Source: Thysanoteuthis rhombus
Lineage: Eukaryota > Mollusca > Cephalopoda > Oegopsida > Thysanoteuthidae
Reading direction: 5' to 3'
DNA: 64,000 nucleotides
NCBI GenBank assembly: GCA_963457665.1
Contig: OY735224.1
Coordinates: forward strand, 45,177,129 to 45,241,128
Part shown: piece after piece, positions 45,031-57,707 of the stretch
How positions within the stretch are numbered: position 1 is the stretch's first letter
How the letters are laid out: every line of letters starts with the position of its first letter
Notes under the pieces: model-generated
Seen by the model: the letters and a program-made list of their open reading frames with translations, nothing else
Database searches by the model: none
Told to the model about the DNA's origin: nothing
Position numbers and translations under genes: made by a program

Positions 45031-45530
45031 ACACGTGTATGTGTGTGAATGTGAATATAATAAGAACAAGAATAATAATTGATGTGAATATAAACATAGG
45101 TATATATGTTTTTTTCTACATTTACCATAACTCCGACTACAAAAGTAAGAATGGCATAAACTTCCAAGAATGTGATGAATGCAAACCGTAGTTTATACGC
45201 AAATCAGAAAGGCAGTTCACTATCAGACTTGATAACTATAGTCAGAGAATTAAATCAATCAATTATCCCAATCCATTTCCAGTAGAACAACACTTCCATA
45301 TCCTCGGCAGAACGCTACATTCATCATTGAAAACATAGAAAAAATACACCCAATACTAAAAATTCTGGAATACATGGAGGTATATGGATTAATGAACATG
45401 AAACTCTCAGCGGACTCAGCACTAAACTGAACAACCCTAATCAGACCAGGCTCTCATCCCATAATTATCTCACTTAAATCATTCTATGTCCACCTAATTA
45501 TCTCTGTACCTGCACCTAATACAGCACTCT

Positions 45531-45622
<92 letters not shown>

Positions 45623-46510
45623 ATATATATATGCACCCAAGCACCCCTTAATATGCATATACTCTCATTGTCGACAGCAACGTTACACTCATAATCTGGA
45701 CGCCACCATTTCCAATCAATGTTACAAAATTAATGGACCCTATCCATACCTAACTTTACTTTTATCTATATCAAATAGGGGGAACGTAACACATAGTCGC
45801 TAAGACCCCTACCAAGTGACACCAGTGTATGGTATATTATACTTGTACTATTCAAACTATATGACTTTTAAGACCATCAACAATGGCCATTAAGATTATA
45901 AAACATGCATTTCCCCACTGAAACTCGATCATACATAAGAAAAGCCCTTCTCTGGCCTATATCCTATCATATTTATTATTACTAGGGATAGTTTGATCCT
46001 GCAGCCCAACATGGCAATACTCCTAGATAATTTAGAATTATTCACCCCCATTATTACCAAACACCATTGGGCACAGACTATTAATACATGTACAGTTCTA
46101 ACCCTCTATTAATAACCATCAAGTAAAATCATCTATGCACCTATGGAGAACTTCACAAATAAATATAGATATATGTCAGGGTTCTCCATCACCTCATCAA
46201 AAATCTAGAAACTCAACATAGGAACATGACCTAGATTTTCAATAACCATGAAAACCTATCCTTAAGGATGCCCATCTTTTTTAAGTAGTACAAACAATAA
46301 AATACCAATAACTACTGCTATTACTTACTACAAAATATCCCACCAAACCACCATGGATTCCTAAACATACATAGAACAGTCCGAACGCAATACTATGGCC
46401 TCCCTCGAAGCCACATTTGTTACTTCCATTCTTGTTTTTAAAGCACAGATGTTTCGCTACTGACGAAGGGAACTCCTCCTGATACATGAATAGCATATAA
46501 ATTGAATAAT
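45031..46510. other. A/C-rich, G-poor stretch; no gene recognised
   Basis: From about 45200 to 46480 the plus strand is clearly rich in A and C and poor in G, unlike the rest of the window. It is interrupted by an (AT)n tract at 45535-45632. I recognise no gene. A decayed organelle-derived insert is conceivable but unproven. Confidence 0.4.
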
Positions 46511-46585
46511 TTGTGAGTTATTTAAATATAAATAAAGTCTCCACATACTTTCACTCCTGCGTTTGTCTCATTCCGAATTGTTCAC

Positions 46586-46915
<330 letters not shown>

Positions 46916-46919
<4 letters not shown>

Positions 46920-48055
46920 CATAAATCATGAAAGTACTTTTGTTTGTCTATCCACAATGTCATCAATTCTCAACAAATCTCTACTATTTGAACAAGGGAA
47001 ATCCGGTTCAGGCCTCTCAGACAATCGATATCCGATGAAACTTCCATGTACCCTTCTGTTTAGATGTTTTTTTCCCGGCAGCTAGAAACAAACTTTGAGC
47101 AAAATACAATGATATAGAATATAAAAGTATCCAGAATTAAAAAGACCATATGCAATAATAACATGATTAACAGACAAAGACATTCGATCACAATTAGCCG
47201 TTCAAATCATTTTTCTTTAATTATAATTTTACGTCTAGGCATCAAATATCGCTGTCTAGCTTTCTTTTTTTTGAATTAACTTCGTAAATGTTTTTTTTCT
47301 CTCTCTCAATTTTACACATAGAAAGCCACGTACGATGATCACAATTTTGAAACACAGAAAGCAACAAAATAAACACAGGTGGTTATATCGCTGGTTTTAG
47401 ATGATTTTATTCAATTCTGAATGCGGAGAAAATACGTGAGATAATTCAAAAAATGAATATACAAAGACATTTCTACGTGTAAACAAACATTGCCTTTTCA
47501 AATTCTTTTTTATATAATATTCCTCCAATATTTCATCAACAATTTCTAGTTGATTTTTCCATATAAAAAGAGCACGTTTCAATTGTCAGGTCTCGAGGCT
47601 AGACTTATCTCAGATGCCCACGTCTTCAAAGGACAACTTTTCATCAAAGCATCGGAACCTAGAAAGTGAAATGTTAACCCAACAACTCTTTACCGATTTG
47701 AAATTTCCTCACTATGATTGCTATTTTGTTCCGCATACCAATTTAGAAGTTAGAACAATACAGACGGTAAAACAATAAGATACTATTTATTCATAATATA
47801 GAGCGAAACAAGCAAAGGAACCCCTTTGATGATTGACAATTAACACAGTCTCAAAAAGCTTCACGCATCATTTTAGCCTGGGAAGAATCAGCTTAAGAGG
47901 TCTAAGTGTATCAATGTAAAAAAGAAATTAAACGAACGTTTATTCACCAAATAAATACATAAGAATAATGTTATCAGTTTAGTCATTTAAGTTCAACACA
48001 AAATGAATGCTCCTTTGTATTTGGTACCTGGGCAACACTGGATAAATCTGATATA

Positions 48056-48057
<2 letters not shown>
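46916..48057. other. No gene recognised
   Basis: About 1.1 kb of unassigned sequence without strong repeats. Frames are short. Confidence 0.45.

Positions 48058-48139
<82 letters not shown>
48058..48139. repeat. (CA)n-(TA)n compound microsatellite
   Basis: About 39 bp of CA followed by about 43 bp of TA. It is the reverse-strand equivalent of the AT-GT compounds. Confidence 0.95.
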
Positions 48140-48140
<1 letters not shown>

Positions 48141-48190
48141 GAAATAAAGGATTCGCAGCACAAACACATTTATGTTTCTGTCCTATTTGG
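48140..48190 (-). repeat. Fragment of the 44870/50200 repeat
   Basis: The reverse complement reads 'aaacataaatgtgtttgtg' and 'ctgcgaatcctttatttc', matching the start of the copy at 44870. Confidence 0.5.
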
Positions 48191-48563
48191 ACCTCTTTAA
48201 ACAAATGATCCGTTTTATTTGAGATCCCTATTTAGGACATTTTTGGGGGGGATATTTTTCTAGGGAGGAAGACTTTAATTTTGTTAATTTTATATTTCGT
48301 CTGTTTCTTTTTTTTCCTTGTTAACTATTAGTCATTGCTTGTTATGTTTTGTTTTGTTTTGTTTTACATAGTGGAGATACTTTACTGTCTGGTAGTTATA
48401 AACTATGGATTAGCAGGAGGCACAGTACACACTTTCTTTATCAGCATGTTGTTAAAACATCAGCTCTTTGTTCCTTTCTGACTGTATTTTATTCTTGTGT
48501 CCCATTGTTTGGGTTCACCTTTACATGATCTTAGTTGTTAGTTATCCTTGGTTTGATATATTG

Positions 48564-48568
<5 letters not shown>
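48191..48568. other. No gene recognised
   Basis: Short (GTTTT)n run at about 48343-48364. Nothing else. Confidence 0.45.

Positions 48569-48646
<78 letters not shown>
48569..48646. repeat. (AT)n-(GT)n compound microsatellite
   Basis: About 60 bp of AT followed by about 17 bp of GT. Confidence 0.95.
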
Positions 48647-48647
<1 letters not shown>

Positions 48648-49262
48648 TAATCATGAGAGGATGATCGGGTTGTTCTTATAGCGGCTGTTGGTATAAAATG
48701 ATAATAATATCAATACTAATAGTGATGCTGCTAATGATGGGAAATGCAGGTGTGCATCTATCGTTTCGTCCACAAGGATTTGCGGGTCGGTAAAAAGCTT
48801 ATCATTCTTTAAAACACCTGTCTTCATTGATATAAGTTTGAAATAAGACAGAAAATGGTCATCAATCTAGAACGACCTGTCAGCGTTGACCTCCCTGGAT
48901 AGATCGTTATCCATAAAAAGCCGTTCATAGCCGTGGTCAAAATAGAGAACACCGATAATCGGGGCAGCAGTCGTTACTTTCACCTGGAGAGGAAGGGATC
49001 GTCCACCTTTCGTACCCCAGCTGACTTTCCTGTCCTTCTCTAGCCTTTATCGCCTGGTGCCTTGTGTTTGTTGTGTTGCTTTTTCTGACATGATATACAT
49101 ACGGAACGCTGAAGTTGAGAAAAAAGAGAAATAAAGAAGACATTAGATTTTTACCGCAGCATTTTTTCCTTTCTCGTCTCTGTTACTTCTCGCCGTCACC
49201 GCACACATGCAATTCGTGGGTAGAGGGAATCGAGCAAGTATATAAATGCCCTCCGCCATACT
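48647..49262. other. No gene recognised
   Basis: Somewhat less AT-rich than the average here. No domain or exon recognised. Confidence 0.4.
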
Positions 49263-49544
49263 TTCCAGCAGAAGGGGTTTTATAGATAGACTTCTATAGT
49301 CAAGCAATTTAAAAAAAAGAAAAGAGAAGTCCTTAGCCATCCAAGTAAGGTTGAAGTAACATAGGGTGGAATTCTAAACATTTTGAACCGTGACTGTCGT
49401 ATGGGAAATCACTCAAATTTCAACCCAAAAGCTGAGTCTGACCACAGATAAGTAGCATTTGATCTTTATTCTATTTCAAATTATATTTACTATATTTTGC
49501 TAGAATTTTTATTCTAGATTCCATGGGTAAAGATCTCTCCCTAT

Positions 49545-49611
<67 letters not shown>

Positions 49612-49985
49612 AACTGATGAGGTCAGCAAGGCTAGAGCTGAAATTCCTTATTGTTTATCTCTGTGAATTTGAAACAAAACAAAACTAAAGGCATCAAGGG
49701 TAGAGGAAATGAAGGTAGTATATGAGAAAGGATTTTATAGATAGACTTCTAAGGTCAAGCAATAAAAAGTCCTCAGACGTCCAAATAAGGTTGAAAAGGA
49801 AGCGGAAGTCGTCGACAAAATAACAAATGGTTGAATTCTGAAAACTTCAGAATGTGACTGTAGTATGGAAAATCACTCAACTTTCAACCCAAAAGCCTCG
49901 TCTGACCACCGATAAGTAGTATTTGATATTTATTTTATTTTAGATTATATTTACTATAAATTTACTATATTGTTACTAATAACGA
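49263..49985 (+). repeat. Direct duplication, offset 454 bp, with (CT)n between
   Basis: Block 1 (49263-49530) and block 2 (49718-49985) share 'ttttatagatagacttct', 'tcaagcaat', 'ccaagtaaggttgaa'/'ccaaataaggttgaa', 'ttcaacccaaaagc' and 'gataagtag.atttgat' in the same order. A 62-bp (CT)n tract at 49547-49608 lies in the spacer. Non-coding and unrecognised. Identity by eye is high enough to suggest a fairly recent event. Confidence 0.75.
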
Positions 49986-50199
49986 GGGGAATAAGGTAGC
50001 ATTGGTTTGTTTATGTTTGTATACCGGTTAGTGGGGTCTTAAATCATGTTTTTCGTAGGAATTTCGAGCATTGCAATAACCGAACGAAGAAAAAGGAGAA
50101 AAAAAGGAAAGAGAAATAAAAATGAAAAAAGAAAATAATGTTTTCCACCCACTGAAATAACGTCCTGATTAGGCATCTGCAAAAGATCAAATCATTCGC

Positions 50200-50378
50200 T
50201 TGAAGAATCCCAAAGAGGAAAAAAATATAAACGTGTTTATGTAGCAAATACTATATTCCTTCAAATTTAAGCCCCACTCAAACTTGACTTGATGCTTAAT
50301 GTTGAATGTATCGAGCACTTTAATGAATAAACCCATCACATATGGGATATTGCATCTTGGTATATTATAATCCCAACT
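50200..50378 (+). repeat. Small dispersed repeat flanked by (AT)n
   Basis: Second full copy of the repeat at 44870-45030, with 'aaacgtgtttatgtagcaa', 'gttgaatgtatcgagcac' and 'atgggatattgcatc'. Confidence 0.6.
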
Positions 50379-50385
50379 TGTATTA

Positions 50386-50402
50386 CACACACACACACAC
50401 AT

Positions 50403-50486
<84 letters not shown>
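50386..50486. repeat. (AC)n-(AT)n compound microsatellite
   Basis: About 25 bp of AC-rich and about 76 bp of AT, directly at the end of the dispersed repeat. Confidence 0.95.
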
Positions 50487-50493
<7 letters not shown>

Positions 50494-50737
50494 GTACATG
50501 ATGCATATAGTTCCTGGATTTTCTTAAAAAGAAACGAATTACCACAGATTTTATCCGTTGCTGATGTTTAAGCACAGTTTTCAATATTTACCACTCTTAT
50601 AATATATCAAAAGATAAGAATGATAGGGATATATACCTGGTGGAAGGTAAGGTTGGAAACCTCATGCATTCATGAGCATCGTATCAGTGCAACAGGCACG
50701 AAATGTAAACATTTACCGAATATATGTCCTTCTAATT

Positions 50738-50740
<3 letters not shown>

Positions 50741-50793
<53 letters not shown>
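50741..50793. repeat. (AT)n microsatellite
   Basis: A pure AT tract of about 53 bp. Confidence 0.95.
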
Positions 50794-50794
<1 letters not shown>

Positions 50795-51349
50795 CGCTAA
50801 ACATTTTTAATCAAATATCTAAAACAAGAAGCATTCACGTAAAAACACAAAAGAGAAAAAAGAAAGCAACAGAAAAAAGAAAAAAAATGAAGAATCAGTA
50901 AAATCATTTGTATGATATTGGAACACCAAAATTTCAAGTTATATTTCCAAATGTATGAAAACAAATAACAGTTTTTGATAAACAATGCATCCAATATACA
51001 TTGAAGAAAACCAGAAATTAAATACACAATAACCAGCATAGACACTAACAATGGCTAGCAGATACGCAAAACGTACGGATAGTCGACACGCAATAATTTC
51101 AAGGCCAGACGAGGTGACCCAATTATAGGGCAGATACAAATAGGAAAAAAAACATAAGTTATAACGAAAGATTTACCGGATGATTGCAGACTAATACTTT
51201 GGTTACTAATGCATGGAGCTTAAAATCGTGGAACAAATCGATACAAGCAATAATTTTACGTATATATAGAGAGAAAGTACGATAGAGCGATAATACGTCA
51301 GTGTGTGTAACGCCTAATTGGCGCAAAATACTATAGTTCGTCTTGAGTG
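50794..51349. other. No gene recognised
   Basis: Unassigned AT-rich sequence between a microsatellite and an element A fragment. Confidence 0.45.
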
Positions 51350-51486
51350 AATAAATATTTAGATTTTCATCCCTCTAGCTCCATCAGTGGGGTCTGTTTG
51401 CATGATACTTATGATTATAGTTAGCCAGCCATACCAAGTTAAACACTGAAAAGAAAACTGTTGACAGTTTTGATTGACGATTTCTA
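51350..51486 (+). repeat. Element A, 3' part
   Basis: It has 'ttagattttcatccctctag', 'ctccatcagtggggtctg', 'ttagccagccataccaag' and terminal 'gattgacgatttcta'. The end 'acgatttcta' is again inverse to the 'tagaaaccgt' type 5' terminus. Confidence 0.7.
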
Positions 51487-52184
51487 AAAAAAATAGGAGA
51501 TATCTCGATGAAAGCATCTATCCCCCAGCAACCACGGGCTTGTTTGGCTGAAAAAAATTTGACTTTGAGCAATAAGTCATATGAATCCACTATCTGTCGA
51601 AGCCTATTCCCGCTTTGATAACTCGATGTTGATATGTTTATGAATTTACTGTCGATAAGTTGATATGCTTCTATTCCTTTACGTATCACGTCCGGTATCA
51701 TTCCTAGGGAATTCATGAACCTCAATTCTTTTTTCTCTGATGCCAATCTCCTTTCCCTCTGAACCAGTGTATATTTCTATTCCAATCCCTTCATCTTTCA
51801 TATCGATGTCCTTCCTAGGGAATTCGTAACCGATATTTCCTCCTTATAAATGTGCACATGTCTGTTCAGTGGGCAGATGTACGACTCCCAAGCGACAGTT
51901 CGGTCAACATACACCGTAAATCAAATAGAAAAATCCGTTTGGCTTTCTAGGAAGTCTATCAAACGTAACTGACACCGAGAGAATAACAGGCAGAATGGTT
52001 TTCAACTTTTAACCTTGGCTTTTTTTTTCAAACTGGGCGGTTATCATTTGTCCTTACGGGGCTGCAGGGGGTATTTTTATAAGGCGGTGCTAAGCTGTCC
52101 TCCCCATATATATACACTGTGTACAGGCTGCAGATATGGAGCTTAAAGACGGAAGATTATAGACTTTTACCCATGATATCTCGA
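51487..52184. other. No gene recognised
   Basis: A 120-codon minus frame (51746-51384) overlaps the element A fragment and is not protein-like. The phrase 'cctagggaattc' occurs near 51704 and 51812. Confidence 0.4.
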
Positions 52185-52503
52185 ATTTTTCAGTTTTGTC
52201 TTTAAAAGTATCCCCTAAAAAGATTTTTAGTAGAGGATCAATTTGCAATGTAATTTGATGGTAGCTCAGGTCGTCAGTTTGTTTTTGGCAACGTTCACGC
52301 TTGTTTTTTTGTTGTTGTTTTTTTTTTGTTTTTTTTTGCATATTCAGATTTTTTCAACAATCACCACACAATAGAAGGCGAGAGAAGTAATTTATTAATT
52401 GATCACCCGTTTTTCAATGTATTTAATTGATCATACCAGAAGAGCATGTATCAACAAATTCCGATTCGTGTCAGTGTACATCTTGGATGATTAACTAGAC
52501 TTG
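52185..52503 (-). repeat. Element A, 5' two-thirds
   Basis: On the minus strand it starts 'gtctagttaatcatccaag'. It continues with 'ttgatcataccagaagagc' read in reverse, then the 'attgcaaattgatcctc' block, and ends at about 52185 without the 3' blocks. Confidence 0.6.
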
Positions 52504-52579
52504 TTTGGTTTTAGGGGTTCTTATTCGAGGATAAGGGTCTCTAATATCTGGAGCCTTGATTCTGCTGTCAATGTTGAGT

Positions 52580-52982
52580 GATATCATCATCATCAGTTTT
52601 TTTAACGACCATCGTCAGACAGACCTTCCCGAAGATCCACCATAATCCTCTATCATGGGCGTTGCAGAGCCACTATTTTCTAAATTTGTCCGGTTCATCT
52701 CTCTAACTTGTATTTGTCACCCTCAGTTTCACATGGGATCTCTGGGGAGTCGCAATGTCCATTGGTTGTCTGACATCCTTGTAACATAACCGGCCCATTG
52801 CCATTTGAGTTTTCTAATAGATTCTATGATGTCTCAGACTCCTGTTTCCTTCCTGATATACTGTACTGTCTTGCGATCTCTCCGTGTGAGGTTAAGCATG
52901 ATTCTCTTGCGTGTGCGTCGCATGCTTCTCAGTTTGCGACGGTGTCTCTTGCTTAGGTTCCATGTTTCAGCTCCACGAGCTT
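52580..52982 (-). pseudogene. LINE-1 3' fragment
   Basis: The 3' tail is (TGA)n-type ('atcatcatcatcag', 52582-52595). Inward come 'cttcccgaagatccac', 'gccattgccatttgag'-type, 'gttaagcatgattctct' and 'catgtttcagctcca' blocks. It lies about 80 bp from an element A copy. The frame is broken. Confidence 0.75.
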
Positions 52983-53214
52983 TTGTTTTCAAAATTACAA
53001 GAATAAAACATTTAGTGTGTTAGGTGAGAAATGTTAGTATTCACCGGTGTATATCCTTGTAATTCTTATATGGACACCCTGGTGGAAATATTAAAGCCTA
53101 AAGTAATATAACTCATTTCTAATTATTTTGCTTATATCATAAATCGATGAACAACATACGAATTTGAAAATAAAGAAGTTATTTGGGCCTTCGCCTTTCC
53201 ACCAGTATGTTTAG

Positions 53215-53400
53215 CGCAATAAACAGAGCAATGCCACCTTAAGGTGACTACTTATCGCAGATTTGATTCGTGCTATAGTCCCATACTCTTGATTTTTTTT
53301 CTTTTATCCACGCTGTCCATGCCAAATTTAACAATAAATGAGTTAAGGTGAGATTATTTCGACTAGAATTTCAAAATTTAAAAAAATGCCCTTTTAATTA
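53215..53400 (+). repeat. SINE family B, degraded
   Basis: It has 'gcagatttgattcgtgct' at the box B position and the body phrase 'cttttatccacgctgtcc'. This is more diverged than the copies at 3485 and 63420. Confidence 0.4.
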
Positions 53401-53510
53401 TTTCTATCAGATAATATATCCATTTCTTAATTATGAGATTGTCTGGATTGGGAAAACAATAAAAAATATAGGGTCAGTGAATGAAAAAAAATAGAATTTG
53501 AAGATAAAAC

Positions 53511-53513
<3 letters not shown>

Positions 53514-53548
<35 letters not shown>

Positions 53549-53560
53549 ACACACACATAT
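53514..53560. repeat. (CA)n microsatellite
   Basis: Almost pure CA repeat of about 45 bp. Confidence 0.95.
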
Positions 53561-53627
53561 ATGCATAAGAAAAAGAGCACTATGCGTGAATAAATATATC
53601 TCTTAAATTCAGCTTTACTGACCTTCC

Positions 53628-53765
53628 AGTTCCGTAGCTCAGGGGTAGGATATCGGCCTCCAAAGCAAAGGTTTCAATCCTGCCCCGTGGTATTGGATGG
53701 AATTATGGAAAGTCTATAGCCACACTAAAGAGATGTAATCCATCGAAACAGCTGTCTGTGGATGT
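53628..53765 (+). repeat. tRNA-derived SINE, family E, Trp-like head
   Basis: The head has a clear box A 'tagctcaggggtagga'. An anticodon-loop-like 'ctccaaa' (CCA, as in tRNA-Trp) and a box B 'ggtttcaatcc' with one extra T follow. The acceptor and anticodon stems do not pair well, so it is not a working tRNA gene. The body 'gatgtaatccatcgaaac' ends at a short (TA)n tail (53765-53779). Confidence 0.65.
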
Positions 53766-54029
53766 ATATATATATATATCAACTTGGTTTACATTTTTCA
53801 TTTCGTTATTCTTCTAGTTTGTGCACTTATCTTCTATTAACATCTTCAAAAGTTTTTTTTTTAAACATTCCAAAGTTGATGTTCGGGAGCTTTTGACTAT
53901 CGTCTGCCATTATCAGGAATTTGTAATGTTATAGTATTTGAAGGGTAATAAGTATTATTTTTCGTATTATTTTGTATTTTCATTTTAATGTAATTCGATA
54001 TAGTTAATTAAAGGTTTGTACCCAAAAGA

Positions 54030-54625
54030 TTAGAGAGATAGAGGGTGTCTGTTATTTTTAATATTGTATTTTTGAATGAAGGATTGCTGCCTCGTTTTAT
54101 TGAAAATTAGCAAAAGTACATCTTCTTTGATTTCTTTAATCGTCCAAAATCGAAAACTCTTCAGCGTGAATTTCGACTTCAGGGACGAAAAAGTTGGCAG
54201 GAGCGAAATCCAGAGAGTAAGATATACTAAGACATGGATGTGCCCCGATCTCAAAAGTTGTTCCTCTGTCGGTATACGGCAACATGAATTATCGTCATGC
54301 AAGAACTTCTAAAGATTTTTACCTCTTTAGAAACTTCACGGACTGTCAGGAAACAACTCCCTCGGATCACAGTGCGCAACTTTTCAATGTTATCGTCGTA
54401 TGTTGACATGGAAAGATATCCAGATTTTGGATTGTCTTTCGTTTCTGTTTTTCCCGGTTGGAAAAACTGGTTCCACCTGTGGGATTGCGTATCGCAAGGA
54501 CAATTATTTTCCATCTCAATTATTGGGGAAGTTTTTCTTATTTAGAACAGAATTTAGAACAGACACTCTCCTCTTCAAGATCTTCCATTATTCAGGCTTT
54601 GGAAAGACCGCTGAATACTCTCAAA
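54030..54625 (-). pseudogene. Mariner-type transposase relic with central deletion
   Basis: On the minus strand the N-terminal part (about 54600-54251) has 'MEDLEEESVCSKFCSK', 'NPKSGYLSMSTYDDNIEKLR' and 'LTVREVSKEVKIFRSS', matching the two helix-turn-helix regions of mariner transposase. The next frame (54302-54030) has 'LKSKFTLKSFRFWTIKEIKE', which matches the block after the third catalytic Asp. The roughly 150 residues that carry the first two catalytic Asp are missing, and two frameshifts are present. It is an internally deleted, dead copy. It belongs to a different mariner subgroup from the relics at 15440 and 17290, judging by the C-terminal text. Confidence 0.7.
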
Positions 54626-54758
54626 CATGTCAAACTAAAATCGACCAATGAATGTTGCTTGATTTAGTTTTTTTTTGTACGAACGATCAAATCATATTAT
54701 TGGCGAATGGTTTTAATTGTTTGGTTTCTTCATTAACACGCTTTGTATATATGCTCTA

Positions 54759-54763
<5 letters not shown>

Positions 54764-54854
<91 letters not shown>
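54764..54854. repeat. (AT)n-(GT)n compound microsatellite
   Basis: About 67 bp of AT followed by about 24 bp of GT. Confidence 0.95.
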
Positions 54855-55603
54855 TCATTTTAACAATATTTCTTCGATCTTAAATTGGTTAATTTTTATT
54901 GTAACTATCATTCTAAGGCCATTACAGATTGGAAATAATACTAGAAGAAACATGAAAGAATGCTGCACGGGATTTGTTTGTTTGTTTTTTTGTTTTTGTT
55001 TTTCTTAATAAAAAGTAAAGCTTTATGGCTAGATTAGGAGCAAACTGTTGACAAAACATGTTTAAATTTTGGGAGAGGCTGCAGGGGTTAACTTCAAAGT
55101 ACTGATATCCACAGGATAAGCCCGAACTCATTTCTTCCTAAAATTTATCCTATCATCTGCTATTTTCACATAAGCCATTTTACTCCGTCTTTGAAGGAGA
55201 AGGCACTGTATGATCGAGCTTTCAAAATGAAATTATGTCATTTATGTTTCTCCGTTGGAAGTAGCAATTACAACCTGACAACAATTGTTGAGAATTAATC
55301 AGTTATATAGATTTATACATAATTATATATTTGTTGTTAAAAAAAATAAATTTGTGACCTTAAATATCATGGTAGGACGCATCAATACAAGTTGTTAGTT
55401 TTAAACATCATGACATAAAAGCAGAGCACGTTATTACGTCACGTGATTGATATATACGTATGATTAAATGACTTGAATCATAAAAAGGTATTTTCGAAAA
55501 GCGCAAAATTAATAGAATTGCTACCCAGAAGACCAGCTTGAAAGATTGCTTCATGGAAGAGTTATCAAATTAGTATGTTCATTTGGATACCCTGTAGTTC
55601 AAA
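54855..55603. other. No gene recognised
   Basis: Unassigned AT-rich sequence. Nothing I can name. Confidence 0.45.
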
Positions 55604-55665
55604 ATCCTTGATGGCAACAGCGATCTTAGGCAATAAAAGACGGACTATGTGCTTGTTCAAATACT
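55604..55665 (+). repeat. Short block shared with 38883-38945
   Basis: 'tccttgatggcaacagcgat' and 'ggcaataaaagacgga' match the interior of the inverted SINE-like pair at 38698-39091 with a few substitutions. Confidence 0.5.
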
Positions 55666-55699
55666 TTTGAACAGTTATCAGTAGCCGCAACTGCAGCAG

Positions 55700-55790
55700 G
55701 AACAGCAGCATTTTAGCACCCGCCGTTAGACATAAGCCTTCCGTGGGATTCACTAGACTTCTATATCATAGGCCTAGTTATTTTCATAAA
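55700..55790 (-). pseudogene. LINE-1 3' end, variant subfamily
   Basis: 'agcacccgccgttagacat' (about 55715-55733) is the reverse complement of the LINE-1 3' end in the form seen at 32148. The (GCT)n-like tail ('gcagcaggaacagcagc') lies on its left. Only about 90 bp remain. Confidence 0.55.
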
Positions 55791-56779
55791 TACTTTTACA
55801 AATACACTATAGAAAATATGACAGGTTTACGTGGGAGGTCTTCTCTATCCTAACTTCTGCTTAACTAGGCGCAATCATTAATCCAATCATTATTCTTGGT
55901 TCTCTTCACAGCAACACTGAATTTATCCCGAGAATTTCCTTCACTGCACTATCACTAAAAAAGTATGAAATTCTAAAATATTCTCATATTTACAATTTCA
56001 GGTGAGAATTTTTTTTATAGTATAGTTTTAGAAAGATCCGAGCAATCCAATGATACGAGTAGCTCTAAAGCGTTTCCCCACCCCAATGTTCACCCCTAAC
56101 GCATAAATAATTATTCATCACGGCGGAATAGTATGTTAACCGGGCGAATAATGACGTGGAAAACATACCAGTTGTATATTTCATGTCAAAATATTTTTTT
56201 CCTTTTAAAAATTTAATTCTATAAAAGGAAATTCCAGAAATTTAACGTTCAGAATTACAAAACATGACTAATCGCATTCCTTGTTATGTTTATTGCCATA
56301 AATTCTGTTTCTTCTTGCGTAATGTTCCTGTTTTAACTCTCAGAACAAAGCAATTCAAAGTGAAATATCTTTGTATAAATACTTATGACAAGTACTGTAT
56401 ATATGAACATGTGTGTGTGTATATATTTATGCATATATTCCCCCTTCAAGAATATTCACACACAAATAGACACACTCAAACACACATCATATATATATAT
56501 GTATATATATACATCCTCTTCAACATTTTTTATATTCATGCAATCTCCACATGGAAAACATTCTTACCAACTGTATATACATACGCTGTGTCTTGTATAC
56601 ATATCACATCTCTCTTCAGCCTGTTCAGCGGACCTTTTAATACCAGGGATTTTCCGCGCCAACTTGAAGCAAATGCACTGACGTCCAAAGCTCCTTGCAA
56701 CCATTTGGCTGGCCACAGAGATTCATGAGATAAAAGATAGGAGATTAGGACGTCACGTCCCGACACCTTTACATCATTG
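55791..56779. other. No gene recognised
   Basis: It has a short (AT)n/(AC)n cluster at about 56457-56511. The frame at 56264-56728 includes this cluster and has no recognisable domain. Confidence 0.4.
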
Positions 56780-57109
56780 TATCCCTTCTCTGCCCATCAC
56801 CCCTCCGCGCGTAGTGTATCTAACTGTCTCTCTTTCTCCCTCCGTCTTCGTTTTTCTCTCATTTTCTCACTGACTTTCTCATTTCTCCATTTGTCCACGC
56901 CTTTCTTTTCCTTTCCTCGTCTCTCTCTTTCTATTACCCTTTCCGTCTTCGCCTCTCATTTTTTTTCTCTTTCTATCTCCGTCTTGCTCTTTCTCGGCAT
57001 GCTCTCCATCCTCTCCTTTCCATTTAGACTCTCTATCTTTATTCTCTTTTCTTCCTGTCTCCAACTTTTAACTCTCTTTGGCTCTTTGACTTTATTCTTA
57101 ATTATCTCG

Positions 57110-57140
<31 letters not shown>

Positions 57141-57660
57141 GTCTTTCTATTCCTCTTTTAGTCATAGTCTTTCTCTCTTTATTTCGCCGCTTCTATCGTA
57201 TCATCTTTCTGAGTTTATCTCACTGCTTTTATCTTTCCTTCTTTCTCCTTGTCTTTTGGCCTCTGTCTCTATCTTCTCCACTTTCTCTCTCCGTCTTTCT
57301 GTTTCTTTTTCTATCTCCCCGTCTTCCTTTTCTTCGTTCTTCCTTTGTCTTCTTCTTTCTCTCGATCCCACTCTCCCCCTTTTCCCTTCATCTCTCTTTG
57401 ACTCCCCCCCATCTCTCTCTCTCATTTCATTTTTCTCTTTCTCTCTCGATATCTACATCCATTTCCCTCTCTCTTCATATCTGTACTTTTTCTTCCACTC
57501 TCAATATCTCTTTTTTCCTTCTCCCACCTAACATTTTTGTCTATCTTCTCTTCTTCTTTTTCTGTTTTTTCTCCCTGTCTCACATTTGATCTTTCTCACT
57601 GTCATTTCTATCGTCTCTCTCTCTATTTTCCTCCCTCTGTTTTTTTCTGCTTTTCTAACT

Positions 57661-57707
<47 letters not shown>

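Noticed and set aside
51384-51746. 120-codon minus-strand frame
   Set aside because: It overlaps an element A fragment whose relatives lack a matching frame.
53628-53695. Functional tRNA-Trp gene
   Set aside because: Box A, a CCA-type loop and box B are recognisable, but stems do not pair and box B has an extra base. A SINE-like body follows.
56777-57589. 270-codon plus-strand frame
   Set aside because: It is the coding-like shadow of a C/T-only tract.
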